From NCBI RefSeq assembly GCF_036588685.1, contig NC_086386.1, positions 5,054,117-5,118,116 of the forward strand: a stretch of 64,000 bases of DNA, in the 5' to 3' direction. This document shows, piece by piece, positions 56,371 to 64,000 of this stretch. The stretch's first letter is position 1; the number at the start of each line of letters is the position of its first letter. The position numbers and the translations under genes were made by a program. Below the pieces are notes generated by a model, which saw only the letters and a list, made by a program, of their open reading frames with translations, searched no databases and was not told the origin of the DNA. Source of the stretch: Mytilus trossulus. Lineage: Eukaryota; Mollusca; Bivalvia; Mytilida; Mytilidae.

Positions 56371-57666
56371 TATACACCTGGAAAAAAGTATTGCAACACC
56401 AAATTAAAATTCAAATTAAAAAAATACTTTTTATTTTTTTGTTAAATAATTTGATGAAATAGAACTAGTTAAACATTATTTAAATATCACCTGAGTTTAA
56501 TCAATAAATATCGACTCTATCAGTTCTTATCTGCACATGCAGCTACTGTACTCGTAAACACAAAAAAACAGATGTTTTAATCCTCATTGTTTTCAACACT
56601 TAAAATAACCAAGTTTATAAATTTATGTTATTGACACCTTGTAATTGGTCATTCACAACTCATAACTGCAGCAAGATGGCAGATATCCAGCAAGAGGGAA
56701 GCAGGTATGTCGCTGTGATAATTGCACGTATTGTTGGTCATCTCCATTCCACTATAAGTCGTTTTGATAATAAAAATCAGGCAAGAAACGATGTTTTTAT
56801 AGACCTTTAGAGGTCAAGAAGACCCACTATAACATCTGCTAGGGAAAATTAACCATAATGAAGGTTGGTCAGAAAGAAACCCATTGCAAACAATACAACC
56901 CTAAAAAGAGAATAGTGACCATACAGGAGCCTTTAAACAAGAACTGTTCAAGATCGGCTCATCGCTACTGAATATAGTGCGATAATACCATTTCGGGGAC
57001 CTTTGCCTACGAACAGACACACAGATGCCCGTATCCAATATAGTGCAGAGCTCGCCAAAGTTGGAAATTAACGTCGTGGAGGAAGATCCATTGTTCCAAT
57101 GGAATTCGGTTTATCTTCCTTGGCCCTATCGTAGCCCGAATTTGAACCATATCGAGCATATATGGGACACTATTGGGCGTAAAGTGCACGAAAGGACACC
57201 CAAGTTCAAATAGGTCATGAAATAAACAATACCCTTCGTCAAAAATGGTTGCTGCTAGCTTAGCAACAAACGAGTCGACTTATGGCAGGAATCAGAAGAC
57301 GTTAAGATGATGTTATCCGTTTGAATGGAAGCTGCGCACAAAGTACTAATTCTGTGGCGTATAATGATCAACCATGATGTGAACAATCATCTGATGATTA
57401 ATTTTGAAATGTCTGACATTGTAAAGTTCGACTACCGTAAAACTTGTAAAATGCATTTTTTTGTGCAAAAAACACTTCATTTTGTTATAAAAATTTTGGT
57501 TCGATAACACCTTTTTTTTCATACATTTTTTGTTCGTTTTAAAGCCAATGTTATCATTAACTACGGTTCAATATTATTTTACAAATATTTTATCATATTC
57601 TATCCAAAATAAGAGACTGAAGTTTTAAAAAATCAAGGTGTTGCAATACGTTTTTCCATGTGTATA
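56371..57666 (+). mobile_element. Tc1-like transposon, decayed
   Basis: 1,296 bp with TIRs: the left end reads TATACACCTGGAAAAAAGTA then TTGCAACACC, and the right end is its complement with two or three changes (GGTGTTGCAATACG, then CCATGTGTATA). TA flanks fit Tc1/mariner insertion. The interior keeps pieces of a transposase in several frames: a helix-turn-helix-like EGSRYVAVIIARIVGHLHST (56688 on), RSRRPTITSAR (about 56813) and the C-terminal DDE-region block PYRSPNLNHIEHIWDTIGRK (57127-57186), close to the PDLNPIEHLW signature. Stops and frameshifts make it inactive. Confidence 0.85.
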
Positions 57667-57674
57667 TATCGATT

Positions 57675-57837
57675 CTACCACTGCATCGAGTGTAATACGA
57701 TATTTATCCACTCTCGACAATTAAATTTTCAAATTGAAAGTCCGAGCCGTCGAGCCGCCTCGGCGAGGACTTTAAAATTGATAATTTAACTGTCGAGAGT
57801 GGATACATATCGTATTACACGAAATTTTGTGGTGGAG
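57675..57837. mobile_element. Hairpin MITE
   Basis: About 160 bp forming arms of roughly 65 bp: CGAGTGTAATACGATAT, TATCCACTCTCGACA and TTAAATT on the left, complements of each on the right, and a GC-rich centre (GTCGAGCCGCCTCGGCGAGG). It begins only about 10 bp after the Tc1-like element. Confidence 0.75.
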
Positions 57838-58159
57838 TCTGTTTCTCTAATGTTTTTCTAACATTATACAGGGACACTTATTCCTTCTTTTCGAATGATC
57901 TGCAAAAATATGTGTTCTTTCTATGTGACGTCGTCAGTCATGGTCGCCTTTTTTCATGCCGTCACAATAGGAAATTCAGAGGAAAACAAGAAAATTCGAC
58001 GTCCCAATCGGATTTTAACCAATGAAGTACTGAGATCAAACGAACCACACATTGATTATTTTTTTTTATACAATGGGTGCAGAAAGGGATAAATTGACGA
58101 AGAATTAGAGAAATATATGTATAGTATTTAGTTTTGGCCAAGATCATCACTGAAGTGTC
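57838..58159. other. Intronic spacer
   Basis: A 65-codon frame at 57895-58092 has no domain. No other structure noted. Confidence 0.35.
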
Positions 58160-60640
58160 AGTTCGATAGGTACAGTTACGTGTTATAAATGACTCGATAT
58201 GTGCGTGTTGAGAATGACTCGATAGGTATGTGTTTTAAATGACTCGATAGGTACGTGTTTTAAATGACTCGATAGGTACGTGTTTTAAATGACTCGATAG
58301 GTACGTGTTTTAAATGACTCAATATGTATGTGTTTTAAATGACTCGAAAGGTACGTGTTTTAAATGACTCGATAGGTACGTGTTTTAAATGACTCGATAG
58401 GTACGTGTTTTAAATGACTCGATAAGTACGTGTTGCTAATGGCTCGATAAAAACGGATTGTAAATGGTTCGTGTTACGTGTTATTAATGACTCAATATGT
58501 ACCGGTAATTGTATTTGGCCTCTCATATATAGAATATAGTGTACACCGAAAAAGTCAAAAACGAATGGATGGACATCTTTGTCAAAAATGAATCAATTTA
58601 AATCTGAAAAATTACTCTTTGTTGAAGAGTTGTCTCATGAGAAATGATACCGCATATTCTTATTTCTAATTGGTTATAAGGATGTCTTTCCTTATCTACA
58701 TTTTTTCTATAAATATCCAAATTTGACCAGTCGTGAGGGTTATCAAATTTCTCTAAATGACATTGGTAATTTAATGATTTAGAGAAATTGGTCCTTAGCA
58801 ACAATGCATGACTATGTATGTGAATTAAAATTTGTTGTTTATAGCTCGTGAGTACAAGTTGTTAATAGCTCGATAAGTACGTGTAATAATTCAATTTGGT
58901 TCGATAGGTTCTTGTTGTTAAGGACTCGATAAGTGCGTGTTGTTAATGGCTCGATATGTACTTGTTGTAAATGACTCGATAGGAACGTGTTGTTAATGAC
59001 TCGATAAAAAAGTGTTGTTTATGACTCGAAATGTTCGTGTTGTTAATGGCTCGATAAGTACGTGTAGTTTATGGTTCGATATGCAAGTGTTGTATAAATG
59101 GTTCAAATGATACATGACGTAAATGGTTCGGTAGGTACCTGTTGTTAATGCTTCGGTAGGTACATGTTGTTCATGACTCGATATGTACATGTACGTGTTG
59201 TTAATGACTTGATAGGTACGTGTTGTTTATGCCTCAGTAAATTCATGCTGTTAATGTTTCGGTAAGTAGAATCATCATGTTGTTAATGTTTCGGTAAGTA
59301 CATGTTGTTAATGACTCGATATGTACGTGATGTTAATGACTTGATAGGTACGTGTTGTTTATGCCTCGGTAAATTCATGTATTAATGTTTCGGTTAGTAC
59401 AATCGTCATGTTGTTAATGATTCGGTAAGTACAATCATCATGTTGTTAATGTTTCGGTAAGTACATGTTGTTAATGACTCGATATGTACGTGATGTTAAT
59501 GACTTGATAGGTACGTGTTGTTTATGCCTCGGTAAATTCATGTATTAATGTTTCGGTTTGTACAATCGTCATGCTGTTAATGATTCGGTAAGTACAATCA
59601 TCATGTTGTTAATGTTTCGGTAAGGGTGCAATCAACAGTTTTTTCCTATGACGTCATATTTTGAGGGACCATCTATAATTGACCCTTAGTGGTGTTAATG
59701 TTAATGAAGACACTTGTATAAAACTAGATATCATTAGAATCAGAATTTTCTCTAGTTTATGATGAAATAAAAATAAATTGTACTTTTAATAGTACCAAAA
59801 AGTTTTATCCAGAGAAAATGGGAAAAACATTGCCTAATCTATGCATAAAAAACATGAAATCAGGCCATGTGCACACCCATGCAGACATGATACATGCACA
59901 TTTTTCATATTCAAAACTGTATGAATTTCATAGGTTTTTACCTGGTCTTTCTAAAAATTTATGCTTCAGGCTACGTTCGCCTGCTCCGAAAAGAGCTACA
60001 TTGGGTGCAAATAAGTTTTGCACTTTTCACTGCCAAAAAAACAGGATGTTTACAGTTTGTCTCCCCTTAAAACATGTGTATTTAATCTAATTTTTAAAAA
60101 TTATTTTAATCATACAACCTGTTTTAATTGAAGCTAATTAACTTATTTTTACAATCAAATATAAAAAACATGATACTTTTTTACCAATTATGTTGATAAA
60201 AAGGGACTTCCCTCCAAGTCTATTTTTAGTTGGGGAATAACCCCTAGTTTTTTATACGAAACTGTTTATAGCACCCTAAGTACATGTTGTAAATGACTCG
60301 ATATGTACGTGTTGTTAATGACTTGATAGGTACGTGATGTTATGCCTCAGTAAATTCATGCTGTTAATGTTTCGGTAAGTAGAATCATCATGTTGTTAAT
60401 GTTTCGGTAAGTACATGTTGTTAATGACTCGATATGTACGTGATGTTAATGACTTGATAGGTACGTGTTGTTTATGCCTCGGTAAATTCATGTTTTAATG
60501 TTTCGGTTAGTACAATCGTCATGTTGTTAATGATTCGGCAAGTACAATCATCATGTTGTTAATGGTTTGATAGATACATTTTGGTAATGTTTCGGTAAGT
60601 ACACGTTGTTAATGTTTAGGTATGTCATGCTGTTAGTGAT
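58160..60640. repeat. 25-bp minisatellite of intron 3, copy 2
   Basis: Degenerate units of the type TGACTCGATAGGTACGTGTT plus about 5 bp, in blocks at 58160-58505, 58845-59623 and 60277-60640. Some regions show higher-order units (CTCGATATGTACGTGATGTT, then GACTTGATAGGTACGTG). It corresponds in position and unit length to 37593-38037 of copy 1, with about 19 of 25 consensus positions shared. Confidence 0.85.
59624..60276. mobile_element. 653-bp PIF/Harbinger-like insertion in the minisatellite
   Basis: Ends GGGTGC and GCACCC, flanked by TAA on both sides (59621-59623 and 60277-60279). Removing the insert and one TAA restores a normal minisatellite unit (TTTCGGTAA joined to GTACATGTTG), so the borders are exact. 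The 3-bp TAA target fits the TWA preference of PIF/Harbinger elements. A 90-codon frame inside (59818-60090) has no recognisable domain, so the element is non-autonomous. Confidence 0.75.
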
Positions 60641-60661
60641 TCCGTAGATACATTCATTTAC

Positions 60662-60821
60662 CTCCTGCATCCAGTATAAGATACTGTGTCCCCGGAGCAA
60701 ACGCATCGAGGGTAGATCTTCCACCACTAGAAAGTGTTCTGTCGACAGGCAAGTTTTTACAGTAGATAGATGCAGCTTCTGGTTCTAACGCCAAGATCAG
60801 GCGACTGTTGGGTATTCCTCC
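60662..60821 (-). CDS. HSPA12-like: HSPA12-like copy 2, exon 3
   Basis: 160 bp, intact, encoding GGIPNSRLILALEPEAAS, then VDRTLSSGGRSTLDAFAPGT. The acceptor is TTTGTCAG and the donor GTAAAT, with the intronic minisatellite starting next to the donor as in copy 1. Confidence 0.8.
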
Positions 60822-61463
60822 CTGACAAACATAAAATTTCAAGATTATGGAAAGAGAAGCTCCAATTAACGCAAGTTGAAGATATTAATAAAAAAAACAC
60901 ATGTATCTCAAACTCTAATAAGGAACATATATATTAGATAAACTGCTCCCAGGTCTAAAGTAAGAACTGTCTCGACTCAGTCCCCATAGGAACAATAGAG
61001 GTGTTATATTACTCGAGCAGAATACATTACTTACAACCATGTTCGCTTAAGGCTGTAGATTTGAGGTTCAATAGAAAGATAATGAAGATTATTTATGAAA
61101 ATGAAATATACTTAATCCTAATGAGAAACACCAAACAAAATGATTGTATAGAGTATTCCCATTTAGCAATCAACGTGATTTTTGTTTTTATAGAAACTGT
61201 TATTGCCGACATGAGATTTACAAGTTGAAGAAAGAAAACAATGTCATAGTCATAAAACAGTAACAACAGGCAAAAAGATAAAACATAAATAAATCATTAT
61301 ATTTTCAATAACTCTCTTTCGGTTGACCAGTAGGATGTCTCACGTACACTTTACCGCAAGGAACTACTCAGATTTAAACCGTTTAAACACCCATCGTATT
61401 GTATGTGACCAGAAAAGGTTTGTATCGAACAATTTATCTTTTACATCAGAACCTTATACGTAC

Positions 61464-61682
61464 AGCATTAGCAGCTTCCTTCATGAACTTTTTAGCTGGA
61501 TCTGGCCAGATGGCGGGTACGGTCAACACCCATTCTACATCACGTGGTTTGATTTCAGAGGCTTTATTCCTTATATGATCCTCAAAATGTGTTCGCAGAA
61601 ATTTGATGCTTTCTGCAAACACTTTTATGGCTGGCATTTGTAAACCATTTTCTCCTTCCAACATGAAGACTTTTGATAATTC
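61464..61682 (-). CDS. HSPA12-like: HSPA12-like copy 2, exon 2
   Basis: 73 codons, intact. The acceptor is TTTGTATGCAG and the donor GTACGT, phase 0 at both ends. VEWVLTVPAIWPDPAKKFM matches the family block. It differs from copy 1 exon 2 at about 40% of residues, much more than the 5' part of exon 4 does. Confidence 0.8.
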
Positions 61683-62341
61683 CTGCATACAAAATAAGAT
61701 ATTCTGTATAATTGCTGTTTCGATTAATTAACATTTCAATTGAAATCTTACTTACAAGCAGTAGTATCTGTTAAATAATGAAGTACGACGCACTTAAAGT
61801 GTTACCATCTGCAGTTTGTCAACCTTCTACTTGTATGCTATCATGATAGTAAATATTTACATATGCAACATGGAACATTCATTACTGTGTCATAGGGTGA
61901 AACTTTGCAATATTTATTCTTATCTCAGATCAGTATTTAATTGCCTTCATTAATTTCCTATAGTAAAAGAGTGTTAAGTATTTGTAAATTTATTGCTTTA
62001 GTGAACTTTAGCAGACCGTCTGATTAACCGTTAATTTAAAGTGCTTATTTTAGTCTAAATCACATATTGTCTAGTAATATACTCGACTTTTATTCGTATG
62101 TAGAAGACATGCATTTTGCAAACCTCTTCCAGTTATTAAAAGTTATGAAACTGTGTACATTTTGTTACAAATAGGTTAACTTTTTTTAATAAATGACGTA
62201 TATTTATAACTTTCGATATTGAAAGAAAAGTTGCATCGTTTCAATATTATATTGTGTTTAAACACATTTTAGCGAGTATTTGAATTGTCTAGATTTCAAA
62301 CTAAATCAATCAGTATATACCTGTACTTCAGGGGGCTGGAA

Positions 62342-62444
62342 TCCTGTGTATTTTTGGGTTGTCAGGAAATCAACAACAAGGAAGCTAATTGTTCCTGTGT
62401 ATTTTTGGGTTGTCAGGAAATCAACAACAAGGAAGCTAATTGTT
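62342..62444. repeat. 51-bp perfect tandem duplication
   Basis: Two identical copies starting TCCTGTGTATTTTTGGGTTG and ending GGAAGCTAATTGT. The absence of differences indicates a very recent event or an assembly artefact. Confidence 0.9.
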
Positions 62445-63496
62445 CACGTGATACAAACGTCATTGATCAAAAAAAAATTACTTGTGCCTTATCAGAAATA
62501 CAATAGAGTGTTATACAACTTGTGTTTATTGACGCATTGAATCTGACCCGTGAAATAAAACGGTAAGGTATTTTAACATATCTCATATCTGAACATAACT
62601 TCTGAATATTTTGGTTTTCAATATCGAATATATCTGAATATATTAATTTGAAGAGCTGCTGAATTTATATAACAAATATGATAATATAATCAAAGATAAT
62701 GTTTTAACCCATGATGGTTTTATATGTATGTGACTATATAATTCCATCACTATAATAAAAATTTCTACACATCATTTCGTAGTGACACATATTTTTATTA
62801 AATGTAAAAAAAATTGCAGTTGTTTAAACATGTTAAATGCATATAAATATATATGTAATAATAGATTTATAATGAAGTTGAAACTGAAACTGAAAGTAGA
62901 CACTTTCCAGAAACTTCAAAGTCATATTTATACAACTTACTGTGGAAAATTTCTCCCTCTACCTTGCAAACAAAAATCTTACAGGGACATTCTGCATCAT
63001 TACTTGCTTGCATCATTACTTGCTTGCTACATAGTAAATAGTGAAAAACTAAACAACAAACAACTTAACAAGTATTAAATCAAATTACTCTTTTTTAAGA
63101 TAAAAAAGTTAAATTTGGTCAGCTCCATCAAATATCTCTTTCCGAAAGCTTGAACTGTTGAATTTTATTTCATGACATGACATAAACTAGACACTCAAGA
63201 CAAAAATAGTTTTAAAAAAACGGGGGACATTAATAATACCACATAAGTCGCAGAAATTAATCACCAAAATGACCAAAAGAAAAAGTAAAAAAAAACCAAC
63301 ACTTCATATAAAATTGTACATGTACATTTCTAGAAATGCTCTATTAAGCACTAAATAACTTTGTGGTACCACCTCCTCATATAATGTTTATAAATTTGGT
63401 ATGATATATATATATATATGTTTGTATGTTTGTGTATAACAAATTTGTATTGTCTTGGTATCAATCCTGTAATTTTGGATTTTAAACCAATAAAAA

Positions 63497-63526
<30 letters not shown>
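63497..63526. repeat. TTAC microsatellite
   Basis: Seven TTAC units following CCAATAAAAA. The position after a polyadenylation-like signal suggests a retrotransposon 3' tail, as with the tandem tails at 12545 and 52680. Confidence 0.85.
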
Positions 63527-63527
<1 letters not shown>

Positions 63528-64000
63528 TAAAATTGAAGAACAAAATTCATGCAACTATTGAACATGTTGAATATCATTGTTGTGACTCTTATGAAATGCA
63601 GTAATAAATTATATATTCAGTGGTCTGACATCGTTAATTCGTCCTGAACATGCATGAAATATTTGCCACTGGAGGTTAAGCATCTAACAATATAAAATCA
63701 ATCAACTAACACCGTAATAACAAATCGGAATATTTGTATCGTCTAGTTTTCAGCAGAACAAACATGTTTATATGCAGATTCCCTACATCCAAAAACGAAT
63801 GTGAAAATTCAAATAGAGAAATATGTTGTATGTTGTGCCAATCGTATTTGTTTCAGCACATAGATAGTATTATTAAGACAAATATGTTACGAGTAGACAA
63901 CCCCACAGCTAAATATTGAAAAAAATATACGTACTACAGTGAAAGCTGAATGAACCCCACAATTAAGGGGTGTAATCAAGTGTTCCGAACGGATATTAAG

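Larger units (their letters stand above)
54734..61682 (-). pseudogene. HSPA12-like: Second HSPA12-like copy, frameshifted, exon 1 not seen
   Basis: Exons 61464-61682 (ELSKVFMLEGENG and on to FMKEAANA), 60662-60821 (GGIPNSRLILALEPEAAS and on to QYLILDAGG) and 54734-55775 are in the same order, phases and strand as the first gene, with sound GT/AG sites. The last exon has lost 7 bp near 55141-55147 (one TATTCGA-type unit where an imperfect direct repeat would be expected). This shifts frame and stops the protein after PRIIRLE; the remaining C-terminus reads on from MPFRPHTDPEDKKH in another frame. No exon 1 (FGTTFSGYAF) was found up to 64000, so it may lie outside the window. Either the copy is a recent pseudogene or the deletion is an assembly or allelic error, because everything else is intact. 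Intron 3 is 4.9 kb against 0.9 kb in the first gene because of several insertions. Confidence 0.75.
61683..64000. other. No gene recognised; short repeats
   Basis: Expected to be intron 1 of the second HSPA12-like copy. It contains a 51-bp tandem duplication (62342-62444) and a TTAC microsatellite (63497-63526) directly after AATAAAAA, which looks like the 3' tail of an otherwise unrecognisable LINE. A 98-codon frame at 62782-63078 is Lys/Leu-rich without a domain. Confidence 0.4.

Noticed and set aside
61683-64000. Exon 1 of the second HSPA12-like copy
   Set aside because: No IDFGTTFSGYAF-like coding or matching splice sites were found on the minus strand; it may lie beyond the window.

Overview
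The window is animal nuclear DNA, most likely from a bivalve mollusc and probably a mussel (Mytilus or a close relative). The evidence is AT-rich sequence with spliced genes (GT/AG introns with matching phases), HSPA12-type Hsp70 genes in tandem, LINE and Penelope-like retrotransposon remains, many TIR/foldback DNA elements, and dispersed repeats of a kind I associate with mussel genomes. The species call is inference; there is no rRNA or mitochondrial marker here. No CRISPR array, operon or prokaryotic gene is present.

Layout. 1-9 kb: mostly non-coding DNA with an 18/21-bp repeat that can encode a Tyr/Asn/Arg/Lys/Pro-rich protein (750-1400), a foldback element (3247-3595) and a decayed minus-strand LINE RT (about 4560-5690). 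9.1-24.4 kb: one apparent 15.2-kb insertion (9139-24357). It is bounded by an 8-bp target duplication and has inverted arms made of a GTTGGCGAC-type minisatellite. A LINE (9721-12570), a 1.08-kb TIR element (14229-15308), a 1.9-kb TIR element (15434-17351) and older repeats lie inside it. 25.4-32.2 kb: a candidate 6.8-kb DNA transposon with a broken minus-strand gene for an XPG/FEN-like acidic-nuclease protein. 32.5-35.7 kb: a tandem duplication and an inverted copy of a common dispersed repeat.

36.1-43.4 kb: the best gene in the window, a four-exon minus-strand HSPA12-like Hsp70 gene with a predicted protein of about 580 residues. A degraded spare copy of its third exon sits in intron 2. 44.8-49.1 kb: a 4.36-kb element with TIRs of about 430 bp that begin CACTGTG, flanked by a 5-bp duplication (CTAAT). 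These are Transib/RAG-like hallmarks, but I see no transposase. 49.9-52.7 kb: a dead Penelope-like RT interrupted by a 392-bp MITE, followed by a 5'-truncated Jockey/CR1-like LINE. 54.7-61.7 kb: a second HSPA12-like copy (exons 2-4 visible, exon 1 not in the window) with a 7-bp frameshifting deletion. Its intron 3 is swollen by a Tc1-like element, a hairpin MITE, a 25-bp minisatellite and a Harbinger-like insertion. 61.7-64 kb: no gene recognised.

The window is therefore two tandem Hsp70-12 paralogues set in nested mobile elements. The most interesting structures are the 15.2-kb minisatellite-armed insertion, the CACTGTG-ended element, and the mosaic similarity of the two Hsp70-12 last exons, which suggests gene conversion. 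All alignments were done by eye.
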